Origin: Lepiota brunneoincarnata
Taxonomy: Eukaryota; Basidiomycota; Agaricomycetes; Agaricales; Agaricaceae
Length of the DNA stretch: 64,000 nucleotides
Assembly (NCBI GenBank): GCA_023014365.1
Contig: JAEBUN010000009.1
Coordinates: 744,001 to 808,000, forward strand
Direction of reading: 5' to 3'
The translations under genes were made by a program, and so were the position numbers. Shown piece after piece: positions 11,901-22,716 of this stretch (its first letter is position 1; each line of letters opens with the position of its first letter). The notes under the pieces are model-generated. The model was not told the DNA's origin, did no database searches, and saw only the letters and a program-made list of their open reading frames with translations.

Positions 11901-12763
11901 ATGGGTGGAACAGGTGAGTGGTGGTGTCTCGTGGCTTGACCGCATTCTCATCGTACTTTGCCCGGACTCTGCTGTAAACGTGTGAAATTCCTGAAATTGA
12001 CAACATGTGGTTTGCATGCCATATGACCAGGCTGGTTGTTTTTGTTTGGGGTCCTAATGGCTGCAGGGTTACTCTTTTGCATGGTGTTCTTTGTACGTCG
12101 GTTTCCATGCTTTCGGCCTTCCTTTTTGTCCTGCTTGGCGGTCTCTTACCCGTCCACGATGGATGTACTCCCTTCCCCCGCCCCCCATCCCACATTCTAC
12201 CAAGGACCTGGGGAAGAATATAGAATGGCTGAACGAGTTCCGGGTCTAGATCATCATGTTCTCGGATTTGGAATGCGACTACATCAACCCCATTGATCTC
12301 TGCAATAAGCTGAACCAGGTCTGTGTTTGTTCTCAAGTCTTGGTCGGGACCAGGGTTGACAGGAACGGAGCAGTTTGTTCTTCCGGAAAATTTGGCGCAC
12401 GCATTCCTCGCTCTTCTTTTCTTGATTTTCGGACAATGGATGGCGTTCTTCCTCAATTTGCCTCTGGTGCTCTACAATGCGGACAAGTAAGTCGGAATAT
12501 TGAGGAGTCTCGCGTTTTGGTTATGTGCTTATCATAAACTCTCCGCAGGATTCGGAAAAAGGGCCACATGTACGATGCGACAGAGATATTCAGAACTTTG
12601 GGCGGGCACAAGAAAGAAACCTTTATCAAACTCGGTTTTTATCTTCTTTCATTCTTCTATTACCTGTATAGGTGCGCGTTTGCCCCACGAGTCTTCACGC
12701 ACTTCAGATGCTGACTTGTTCTGCCTTAGGATGATCGTTGCTCTGATTGCTGAGAGCGAGTAA
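11901..12763 (+). CDS. ERV14: Cornichon-family COPII cargo receptor, copy 2, 137 aa
   Basis: Six exons: 11901-11913, 12031-12092, 12250-12318, 12374-12486, 12549-12671, 12730-12763. Exon lengths 62, 69, 113 and 123 are identical to those of copy 1, and every intron falls at the same codon, which proves a shared origin by duplication. The protein keeps [16 protein letters not shown] and the three membrane segments, and it carries the canonical IFRTL Sec24-binding motif. Introns 1 and 2 (117 and 157 bp) are longer than usual here. The frame is intact, so the copy should work. Copies 1 and 2 differ mainly in the first two membrane segments, which could mean different cargo sets. Confidence 0.95.
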
Positions 12764-13201
12764 TTTGTCTGCAGCATGTTATCTACGCCTCTTACATATC
12801 TGTCCTAATATCTGCTTCTCAGACAATACTGCAATTTTACTTAGAGTGGATTGGACAATCATATGTACGAACTACCGACCCATCCTCTCCACAAGCGACC
12901 GGCAGAGACGAATAAGGTGCTGAGATGTCCGGATTGCTCAGAACACGACCTGACACTCAAAACAACCACGTGAAGAGACCTGAAAAGGCCACGCAGTCAT
13001 GAGCAACATGGGGAAATGACACGGCCGTGCTGCCGCACAAGAAAGAAAAAAAAAAGAGAGAGAGCAAATATATATGATGGTGACCGTGGGAAGGTTAGGG
13101 CCGGCGCGCGATCTCCCAGCCCAAGCTCACCAAATGCAGACCATCGCAACATGTGGCTGCGTTTCATGTGCCTTCCCAATGTCGCCTTCTCTTGAATAAC
13201 C
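12764..13201. promoter_or_regulatory. Spacer before the GlcNAc-kinase-like gene
   Basis: A 438-bp spacer with a poly-A/GA tract at about 13038-13064. No gene is seen. It should contain the 3' end of cornichon copy 2 and the promoter of the kinase gene. Confidence 0.4.
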
Positions 13202-14264
13202 ATGTCCTTCTTTCTCTGTGTCGATTGTGGTGGCAGTAAGACCGCTGCTGCTATCGTTGATTCCGATGGCAAGCTCGTAGGCCGTGGGCACGGTGGACCC
13301 TCGAATCTGACCTACCTCACGACCGATGCGTATACACTTGCCGTCAAGGCGGCAGTCAGCGAGGCTCTCCGTGCTGCATCCTTGCCGACTGATCCTCCCT
13401 CCTTGCGGACCCACCGTATTTGCGTCCGCGTGGTTCGGAGCGTCCGGTGCAGATTCTCTAGCCGTCATTCAGAGTGTTTTGGAACCGCTCTCGAACCTCG
13501 TGGGGATACCGGTTGGGCCGAAGCTGATCGTGACGAACGATACAAACCTCCTTGCGGCCCCTGTCCGGTTGCACAAGGACGTTTCGAACGCAGTAGTAAT
13601 CATTGCAGGGACAGGCGCGATCGCGGTGTCTTTTAAAGAGGCCGATAGCCGGATTCAGGAACTTGGAAGGGCGGGAGGCTGGGGATGGATCCTGGGAGAT
13701 GAAGGGGGTGGGTTTAGTGTTGGGAGAGAAGCACTTCGTCTGGTGCTTCTCAGGAATGATTGTGCGTCAGTGGGGGAGGATACGTTACAAGGGAGTACTC
13801 TGAAGGAGAAGATCCTGTCCCGGTTCAGCATCACAGATGTGATGGAGATTTTGAGGTCGATATACCTCTCCGATCCCATCCCGGGTTCCGTTGTCGGTCC
13901 TGATGCGTCTCCAGCCAGCTTCGTTAGGGAGAAACGCATCTCGATGCTCTCGCCTCTTGTTTTTGAAGCCGCTTTTGAGGATAATGATCCGCTTGCGTTG
14001 GAAGTACTTCAGAGGTGCGCTAATGAGCTGGTGGAGACGACATCTGTCTTGTTAGGAAAGCCGACGACACAGCAGCCTCGTTTGGTGGATCCGCAGGATT
14101 CTGTGTTGTCATTTGGAGGGTCCCTTGCCGGAGTAGAGAGGTACAGAGAGATGATCCTCGATGGCCTGAAAGACCGAGGGCACAATTTTAAATATGTGTT
14201 GTTTGTAGATGATGCAGCGATGACTGGGGCGGCGTCTTTGGCTGCGGCTTCTAAGAATTCGTAG
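13202..14264 (+). CDS. N-acetylglucosamine-kinase-like protein (BadF/BadG fold), frame broken once
   Basis: No intron is seen. The start MSFFLCVDCGGSKTAAAIVD has the DxGGxxT phosphate-1 motif of the BadF/BadG/GlcNAc-kinase family. FASAWFGASGADS, LIVTNDTNLLAAP, IAGTGAIAVSFKE and GGWGWILGDEGGG follow in family order. The first 70 residues lie in one frame and the rest in the next frame (+1). The switch falls at about 13385-13415, where no splice sites exist. With the extra base discounted the length is about 353 aa, near the 344 aa of human NAGK. It would phosphorylate GlcNAc from chitin or glycan turnover if functional. It ends 33 bp before the next start codon. Confidence 0.8.
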
Positions 14265-14297
14265 TTTACCTTTGTTTCCAAACAAACTCATTCTGAA

Positions 14298-15923
14298 ATG
14301 CCTATAATTCCTTCTCATGCCCAACGGCTGGCACAAATCTTCATCGCTATCTATGTAACGGTCTCTGTCCTGTTCACCACGAGCTCACTGCTGTCAGCAG
14401 GGAAATCCTCTTCGCTCCACTCTGTTTGGTTCTGGCTCTTTGGAATTTCCGATAACTTGAATTCCCCAACGCATAAGGACCTCTCCGCCTTGCAAAATTC
14501 TCCAAGACAAGCATTTACGATCATAGAGTCTACAGACCCGAAGCAGCAGCCAATCGAAGAAAGCATTATCCTATCCAAGGCATTTCCTCATATGATGAAG
14601 CCGAGCCGAATCATTCCGTACTATTATCGTGCCTCTGGGAACTTTGACAGGGAAGACATAACCGTAACCAGCCTCATTACAAGCAACCGCTTTGAGGTCC
14701 TCGCCCGTCTTGTTCGGCGATACCAAGGTACGGTAAAAAAAAAGTTTCTACCAACCCACAAGTGCATGGACGCAATCCGAACATACACCATCAGGTCCCA
14801 TTTCAGTCACTTTCCATATCAACAACGCAACCGAAAATGTTCATACACTCCTCGACTCTTTGCACCAGCTCTATATCTCCACGGAAAACATGCCGATGTA
14901 TGTTGACGTTCACCTCGTCCTGGACACGTTTGATCGCCAGTTCAACACTTGGCGCAACATTGCGAGGCTGTTCGCGAGGACGGATTATGTGATGATGCTG
15001 GATGTCGATTTCTACCTCTGTACCGACTTTCGGTCGGCCATTAGGAAGAGCCAGGCAGTGAGAGAGATGTTGAGGATGGGAATGGCGGCATTTGTGGTCC
15101 CTGCGTTTGAGTTTTTGGATTACGAGGAAGGAAGGAAGTATCAAGCGTTTCCGAGGACGAAGAAGGTCGGTTCTATTCCCTTGGAGCCAGCCTACTGATA
15201 TCACGGATTGGTGCGCAGCATTTGATACAGTTGGTTCAGAAGCGTCGGCTGGGCATGTTCCACGAAACGTGGGCCCCCGGGCACAATAGTACTGACTACA
15301 AACGGTACTATGCTGCGAAGCCTGGGGAAGTGTACAAAGTGGATCAATTCCAGTCATTCTATGAGCCTTACACCATCTTCAAGAAGGACGGACCACCGTG
15401 GTACGTGTTGTTTTGATCTCAAGGGTGACTGCTGACGCCCATAAGGTGCGATGAGCGGTTTGTTGGGTATGGCGGTAACAAGGCCGCCTGCCTCTTCGAA
15501 ATGTACCTGGCTGGAGTATCTTATTATGTCCTCGCGGACCATTTTATTATTCACCAGAATCACCTCTACGAGGAGAGCGCGCGAAGGAACGAGGTGAGTC
15601 CTGTTCTCTGAATGTTTGCGGTGGGGATTCATGTTGCCTATCATCTAGAGAAAATTTAATCGCAAAATATATGCGGAGTTCAAGGAGGAGACATGTCTGC
15701 GGCAAGTTCGCTCACGAGCTTATTCACTTTCTTCTCATTCCGAATCAGATACTTGAGGAACTTTCGCGAGCTAGGCATCCTAAACACCACCCAAGCTTCA
15801 AATGTGATAGACGAATGCAGCAAGATGAAGGCTTTCCCGAGGATCATTGCTCAGGTAGACTGCTATTCTGGCCCATGACGCTACTTCTGCTTACATTGAA
15901 TGTAGTTGCTGCAGACTAGATGA
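14298..15923 (+). CDS. LARGE-like glycosyltransferase (GT49), 435 aa
   Basis: Seven exons: 14298-14727, 14795-15165, 15219-15400, 15446-15593, 15649-15701, 15749-15854, 15906-15923. An alternative without the last intron stops at 15878. A single hydrophobic segment at residues about 10-34 makes it a type II (Golgi) membrane protein. The catalytic region has the DxD motif in YVMMLDVDFYLCTD, then GMFHETWAPGHN, the DQFQSFYEPY segment and WCDERFVGYGGNKAACLFEM, as in the LARGE/B4GAT1 family that adds xylose or glucuronate to O-mannosyl glycans. The sugar used in fungi is not known to me. Intron 5 (15702-15748) begins with GC, giving a GC-AG intron that is required to keep the frame. Confidence 0.88.
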
Positions 15924-16222
15924 TTGCACCATAGTTTTTTTTTTTTGTCAATATGACCACTTTCCCACAAAATGAGAGGTCGAGCAGCCATTATCTCGTC
16001 CCCTGTCCTGAGATAATTGGTGCCGATGGGTGAGCAATACCTTAATTTAGAGCTCCAGAAGTGAAAAAAAAGCAGATAAAGCGGACCGACTACATCAGAT
16101 TGTGCTTCTTCCTAACTCAGATGACCTCCCAAGCACGCCACCAGCGCACCCACATTTAACGCAAGGAACAAACTTCCTCCAATGCTCTCCATCCCACAAC
16201 CCACCACATTCAAGTGCCGACC
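15924..16222. other. Spacer before the MFS gene
   Basis: About 300 bp with a T10 run at 15936-15945. No coding potential is seen. It is presumably 3' end plus promoter. Confidence 0.35.
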
Positions 16223-18852
16223 ATGAACGAGAAAACAGGACCTGAAAACTTCAGAGCCGAGTATGAAATCACCCATCAAGCCGCGAGCGAGTCGAGTAAG
16301 TCCGTCGATGGTGTATTCTCCGATTCGGCTCCCTTGACTGGGGCCGAGCGAGAAAAAGCAGAGAAGCTCCTCGTGAGGAAACTTGATGCCCGATTACTGG
16401 CGCCCGTGGTGATCATTTATATCATGAATTACATTGACGTGAGTTTCCACCAGATCTGATAGGAAGATATTTTACGAGGGGGTGTGTAGAGAACGGCAGG
16501 TCACCTCTGCGAGGCTCAAAGGCTTGGAGCACGATTTGAAATTGACTGGTATGGAACTACTTGAACTATCATTTTGGCCTGAATATAACCCACGCCGTGC
16601 CGACTAGAGGTCCAGTACTCGGCGATCCTCGCCGTGCTATTTGCAATGTACTGTCCTTCACAGATTCCGTCAAATATGGCGAGTTTGTTGATCCGGACAA
16701 ATGGTCCATACTAAGCTTGATTCACAACAGTTCCTCAATTACATCACGCGGTAAAGGGTCTGCTCGCCTCGCGGGATCGGAAAACGTTAACAGTTGCCGA
16801 CGCTAGTCCCTCTTGGTATATTAGCGCCTGTGTGATTTCATGGGGCTTGGTCAGCACCCTGACTGGAGTAAGCTTCCGCTATCTATGGGGAAGAGTAGGA
16901 ACTAACTGGGTACGCAGACAACTCGAAACTTTTCTGGTATACTCGCCTGTCGTCTGTTCCTAGGCTTGCCCGAGGTAAAGCTTTCTCGAGGGTTTTGTTA
17001 CCATCCCATCGGGACGCGCTGATACGTCTCGAAAACCTTAGGCGGCTTTTTACCCCGGAGCTGTATATTTACTTTCGCGATGGTACACTCGAAAGGTAGT
17101 CTCGGATTTGCATGGGAGAGGTTCATCAGCCCTGATGTAATCTGATGAAAGGAACTCGCACTTCGAACAGCATTCCTATATGGCGGTCTGACCGTATCTG
17201 TGGCGTTTGGTAGTGTGAGTATATTACCCAAAAACTACCCTTAACACGTGTGACGCCTACATGATACAGCTGATGGCTGCTGGGATACTCGGTGGAATGG
17301 AAGGGCGGCTGGGCATCAGGGCATGGCGTTGGTAAGTGATCTAGCCTCGTCATCATGAACCTGGCTGAGAACACCCTGTTGTACAGGTTATTTTTTATCG
17401 AGGTGAGGTTACCGATGACGTTCTGTTGGAGTTTGGGGACCCACGTCATGCGTATAGGGAGCGATGACCATGTTCTTGGGGCTGCAAACCATGTAGGTCC
17501 CTTGTTTGTTTTTTTTCGATCCGAGTTGACCGCTACCCCTGACTCTGCTCAGTTGGATCTTGCCAGACTATGTACGAAATCGATATCCTGGGAAAGCTCT
17601 TATGTCCACCGACGAAATATCTAGCCATATAACACTCGATGGCTTTCGCCATCTGAGGCACGTCTCGCTCAGATACGTCTCGCTGAAGATGCAGGAGAAG
17701 CGGATGAAGACACTGTCAACGACTCGTAAAGTCCTCGCGCTGCTTCGTTAATACCCTATCGCTGACCGTTTTTCGCAAGGGCCTGGGATGGCTTGGTGGC
17801 CGCAATCAAGGACCCAATGGTGTTCCTCTTTGCTCTAATTGGATTCTTCGACCTGATGGGAATGGGATTTGTCAACTTCTTCCCAACGTGGGCCTCCGTT
17901 TTCCAACTTTAGCAGTTTTTCACACAGTGCTTATCAGCGGACTATGCTAGTCTGACAGCCACTCTGGGATTTTCCACCACCATCACACTTCTTTTGGCGG
18001 CGTAAGTATCCAGCTATGCTTAAGATGGCATGTGAATGTTCACTCGATATAGACCGCCATGGGCACTCGCTGCGATTATCTGCATTGTAAACGGTCGTCA
18101 CGCAGGTGAGAAATTTTTATGCATCACCCGGACATGCAAAAAAACACCCCCCTCATGCTTCGTCAAAACAGACTGTACTGGCGAACGATTCTTTCACGTA
18201 ACGTTTTTCTGGTGGATGAGTATTTTAGGTTACATCATCGCCCTATCGACACAGTCGGTGGTGGGGCGATACATCTCCTTGTTCTTTTTGGCTAGTGGGC
18301 ACACTGGTAAGATCAAATTTGCCACAAGCACAGGTTCATCATTTAATTGCGTGACAGGATATGCGATGCTATTTGTTTGGGTGAGCAACAGTATCCCCAG
18401 GCCTCCAACGAAGCGAGCAGCCAGCATTGGTATTGTGGGGGGAATAGCCAATCTCGGCAACTTGTGAGTAGCCCTTGATTTAATTGATCACGAAGACCAC
18501 TTTTCGAGGGCGGCTCCTGTATGTAGGGTCAGCTCATTTTTGTGGCGGACTGAATGGAGCCCGAAATATGAACCTTCAATGATCATCGGGATCTGCGCGC
18601 TTATAGTCGCTACTGGTTTGTCGTGTGGTGCGTCTGCAGACTTTCATAGATCAAGACCTCAATTATGCTCATGGGGACCATCTAGTGGTGCGGGCGATAT
18701 TAATCCGCGCCAATAAGGAGCTGGATGTGGACGCGCAAAAGGCGTTAGCCGAAGCTGGTAGTCGGGATCGGGTGAAGGAGGCAGCTCGGTTGGAAGGCTT
18801 GACAATAGCAGAGGCTCTGAAGAGGAAAGGGGAGTTTAGGTACCTCTACTGA
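16223..18852 (+). CDS. MFS transporter, allantoate-permease (Dal5) family, 510 aa
   Basis: Twenty exons assemble in phase to about 510 residues: 16223-16438, 16500-16548, 16608-16678, 16731-16750, 16807-16867, 16918-16974, 17042-17095, 17152-17214, 17270-17331, 17387-17402, 17458-17492, 17553-17571, 17625-17725, 17780-17887, 17951-18001, 18053-18105, 18172-18306, 18358-18463, 18527-18615, 18686-18852. Family landmarks are MNYID, YCPSQIPSNM, RLFLGLPEAAFYPGAVYLLS, NTRWLSPSEARLA and SNSIPRPPTKRAA. These are anion:cation symporters for small organic anions such as allantoate, vitamins or peptides. Exons of 20, 16 and 19 bp occur. The intron at 16679-16730 starts with GC. The normal acceptor of intron 1 (16489) would put the conserved RTAVTSARL one base out of frame; using the AG at 16499 keeps the frame but drops three residues. 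Confidence 0.85.
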
Positions 18853-19086
18853 GTAGTAATTTCCAATAACGACGGAAAGTGGCCGGGCCGGGGGTCGGGA
18901 GGAGAACGCCTCGCGACGCGAACCGATCGCTGCTTCTTTCATCCATAAAGCTGACCTCCAAGCGTGGGGGGTCTTGTGACACGCCAGAACCTGCGCCACG
19001 CACCTACCCCATCCCTATTTATTTGCCCGAGTTGAATACCTTGATAACCCTTACTCTTCGCCCTTCCCTCCCATCCCCGACTACCA

Positions 19087-20353
19087 TGCCACCTCGAATT
19101 CTCATCTGCAGTGAGTGTTCCATCTCTCCACCACCCATCCCACTCCGTCAAGCAGCCCTCCCGCAGGCACCCTCGTATGGGCCGACAAAGAAGTCCAACA
19201 GCTCCTTGGGAATATCTCGGAGCCCATTGTAAGCAATCCTCACCACCCCCGTGTCTAGTGCAGTAGCAAATCATTAGAAATTCTACTCTAGTACATGGAC
19301 TCGCCTGACCGCGCCTCATTTCTCGCCGATTGCAAACCCGGAGGCAAATACGACGGTATCGTTGGGATCTACAGAGAGAATGAGTCCTCCAAAGCTATTG
19401 GGGTCTATGACAGGGAGCTCGTCAATGGCTTGCCTGCAAGTGTCAAGTGGATCGCGCATAATGGAGCAGGCTATGACCCCGTCGATGTCCATGCCTGCAA
19501 AGCCCGGGGTGCGTTCTAGACAGCATACTTTGACCGGACAAAAAAAAAACAGGAAGGACTCACGTCCAACTCTCACCCAGGAATTTACTTGTCCAACACC
19601 CCAGGAGCGGTTGACGAAGCAACAGCCACAACAGCCCTGTACCTCCTAATCTCGACAATGCGCCAATATTCCGTCGCGGAACGTTCGTTGCGGGCGTTGA
19701 CGTGGAAACCTCCAGGTTTGAACCGCATTTCACACGATCTCACAGGCAAAACACTTGCAATTTTGGGACTTGGAGGTATCGGAACGCGTCTCGCTGAGCT
19801 TGTCCGAGCATTCCCCATGCGAGTGATATATCATTCGAGGCGGAGGGTGATCCACGCGCCTGTATACTGCGAGTACTTTGCGAACGTGGAGGAAATGCTA
19901 GCGCAGGCTGATGTGTTGAGTGTACACATCCCTCTGCGAAAGGAAACGGAAGGGTTGGTGGGAGAGAGATGGATACGCGCTTTGAAACCAGGCGCAATTA
20001 TCATCAACACCGCCAGGGGTAAAATCATTGATGAGGAAGCCCTGATTCGCGCCCTGGAAGATGGTCACGTAAGTGCTCACGTCCCTCAGAGAGGTGATTG
20101 GCTAACGGTGTGGGCATAGTTGGCAGCGGCAGGGTTGGACGTCTTCCCCAACGAGCCCAAAGTGAACCCCCGCCTTCTCGAATTTCCGCAAGTGACATTA
20201 CTGCCGCACATGGGAACTGAGAACCAGGATACACAAAAGACGATGGAGATACGTGCATTGCAGAACCTGCGAGATTTTTTGACAAAAGGTATGGGCAAAG
20301 ACTTGGTGCCTGAATTTCAGGGAGGGTTCAGCAAGGTGAAGCCAAGGCTATGA
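19087..20353 (+). CDS. D-isomer-specific 2-hydroxyacid dehydrogenase, 341 aa
   Basis: Exons 19087-19111, 19167-19228, 19292-19508, 19581-20068 and 20120-20353 give an intact 341-aa protein. The NAD(P)-binding Rossmann motif is LAILGLGGIGTRLAE, and the catalytic Arg lies in INTARGKIIDE. AAAGLDVFPNEP holds the acidic residue and LLPHMGTE the catalytic His. The order and length match fungal glyoxylate/hydroxypyruvate reductases (Gor1-type), which reduce glyoxylate to glycolate. The exact substrate is not certain. RR in YHSRRRV after the second Rossmann strand favours NADPH over NADH. Confidence 0.9.
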
Positions 20354-20668
20354 AGCTCTTGCTTTTCGAACGAGGCTGATGTGGCATCACGTCAAGTAGA
20401 ACTAGGAGTGGTATGGGAAGTTAAGTTAGAGAACGGTGGATGGACTGGCCGAACGATTAGGCCTCCGCGAGGCATGGGCTCGATCTAATATCCTTTCACT
20501 TGTACCCATCCCTACTCATGCGCGTATAGCCATGAGGGAGCCTCGAGGCTGGACCTTATATATTCATATAATAACCTGGGCGGGGTTTAACTCGCTATAC
20601 CACATCGTCCTTTACAACTTACTGATCGGATAATCGGATACACGAGCACTATTTTCCACCGCCAGACA
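20354..20668. other. Spacer
   Basis: A 315-bp spacer between two plus-strand genes. No gene, repeat or RNA is seen. Confidence 0.35.
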
Positions 20669-21689
20669 ATGGAAGACCTAAATATCAGGGACATCTTGCA
20701 ACCCATGACAAGCAATCTCGAAGGAATGTGAGTTCGCCGAAGAATGGATCATGCGGCCCTCCAGTCTGATGACATTCAGTGGAAGGAACCTCCAGCTTCT
20801 GGAAGATCAATCATTGAGGCTCGCGACTGTCGATTCGCTCCCAGTGAGAAAGCCCCTGAATGAATGAGCTGGTGGATAACAGACTCACACATCACCTCCA
20901 GGCGAGCGGGATTTATGAGTTGCAGAACATGCAAGAAAAGCTCCAAGTCCACGAGGACAACAGACGCAACGGGATGTCCGATCTCAAGATGGTAGCAAAG
21001 GAAATACGCCCCCAAGTTGAAGGTCGCCTGAGGTGCTGATGACCTTTCCATCACTGCTTCATCAAATTAATCATCTCAATCACCCGATAGAGCGGGGATC
21101 AAGGGTCAAGTGAGGTCTGCCATCAAAGCAGAGGTCAACCGGCAGGTGGGAAAGCAGATAACGGGATATGTCCCCATTCCTCTTGACAAGCTAGTCGACG
21201 AAAGTAGGAAGCAGCTTGCTGAGGTCAGGATTGCGCTTGAAAACTCGTATGTCTCTCTTAACAGTGGGAATGTTTGCGTTATTGAAGGGATGTGTGCAGC
21301 GAGGCAAGGAGGCAGAATGCCACTCTAGATATGGCCACCCAGTACGAGCCCTTGGCACCCATTTTGACAGATTCGGGCGAGAGGAGCGGATATTACCCGG
21401 CAGATTTGGGAAGTCTATTCTCATATGACGGTGAGTAACTAGTTGCCCTCCTTGGTCGTGCGGAAATGTCAAGTCCAAGAGATCATTGGTAGTTGAAACC
21501 CTAAGGGCGCTGGTCCGAAGTTATGGGCTTCAAGAGGATAACAGTGCGGATAGTAATTGTAGGCGTTTTTTGGAGTTTATTGGTGAGTATATGCATTTCT
21601 AGGGTGTTGCGAGAGTGTTAATGAGAACGATAGGCGCGAAAGATATATATTTAGAAGAGGGTGGTTTCTCTTCGAATGATGATAGATAG
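20669..21689 (+). CDS. Unknown helical protein, 228 aa
   Basis: Seven exons (20669-20727, 20780-20843, 20902-21032, 21091-21246, 21300-21430, 21493-21582, 21634-21689) join in phase. The product starts MEDLNIRDILQP and is largely helical and charged, with likely coiled-coil stretches around residues 20-80 and 120-145. The central part reads KQITGYVPIPLDKLVDESRK and the end ETLRALVRSYGLQEDN. No catalytic motif, membrane segment or signal peptide is visible. The six phase-consistent introns and the lack of stops argue for a real gene, but I do not recognise the family. The next gene, also unknown and of similar composition, starts 324 bp away. Confidence 0.6.
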
Positions 21690-22013
21690 GATCTATATCA
21701 TGTTGGGATGACTGGTCGTTGAAATCGAAGTGCTGAATTTGAAAAAAAAAAAAAGAAAAAGAAAAAAAAGTGATGGCCATGTGCTGCTTTGGGGTGTGTG
21801 GGTACATCGAAAACGATATATCCGCAGTTGATTGGCGTTTCAGCAAACGTGGGGCAAAATCTTGCCTCTTCAGGCCCAGGACCCACCCATTGAGCCTTAT
21901 AAGTCACCGTGAGTAGTGTCTTGTATGTGTCCTCCTACAACCAAAAGCAAATCCCCGCCAGAACTGCGCAAAGGAAAAAAGGGCCCGAGTCTACGCAAGT
22001 AGCCCATCTCTCC
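21690..22013. other. Spacer with an A-rich tract
   Basis: 324 bp including a purine tract (A13-G-A5-G-A8) at about 21741-21768. An open frame runs into this region from the next gene but has no ATG before 22014. Confidence 0.35.
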
Positions 22014-22513
22014 ATGTCCTCGACCCCGCGGTCTATGAATGAGAGACGGCCCATGACACCCACGGGCGGAAATAAACCGCCTCTCACCCACGACCTCGTT
22101 ACGACTCTCATCAAATCCCCAAACCACGTTGCAGCGGGCATAGGAGAGATCATCCAGGCGATATCGGTAGGGGTATCGAGGCCATCTATGAAACCTATCA
22201 TGATAGAATGCGGCCCTCGTGTGATGGCACTTGGGAGAGGACGTATGGCCGCGATGACCGGTCGGGTGAGTTTTTCGAGCGGTATTGCCTGGACCTCGTG
22301 CTGTGATTGACAAGACGTGCGTGGAAATTGGGGTGTTGAGTGCAGAACGCGTTCTTGTATTTGAAGAGCAAATTTGGGTTGCTCAATGCAACGACAGCGA
22401 TATACTTGCAGGCCTCATTCATCGGAGAAGAGGAGGAATTTGTTGAGGTCGACATGGATGCATGGGAGGAGCTGGTACCCCATATCCAGAAATTGCGGTT
22501 GTTGTTGACTTAG
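22014..22513 (+). CDS. Small unknown protein, 139 aa
   Basis: Exons 22014-22265 and 22346-22513 join over an 80-bp intron in phase 0. The product begins MSSTPRSMNERRPMTP with a basic disordered head, then has GEIIQAISVGVSRPSMKP and, after the intron, NAFLYLKSKFGLLNATTAIY and an acidic FIGEEEEFVEVDMDAWEELV. No known domain is recognised. The intron boundaries and continuous frame support a real gene. The minus-strand frame over the same bases is a shadow. Confidence 0.5.
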
Positions 22514-22716
22514 CATGCCCCTTCGGATTTTGTGTGGAGTAAAGTAAGATGAGTATGGCAGATGCGCCACCTCATTATAGATATTATTGTAGTGTTCTTG
22601 GAGCACGTGCGGAGTGACGAAAGGTAACATGTGCCATTCTCTGCTGCTCCCTCCGCATTTCTCTCCTCTCGCATGTTTGCAAGTACCTTTCTGTTACTTT
22701 TCTCTCTTTTATTCTA

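Noticed and set aside
21897..22313. 138-codon minus-strand frame
   Set aside because: The plus-strand reading with a clean intron gives a better C-terminal exon; the minus frame is a shadow.
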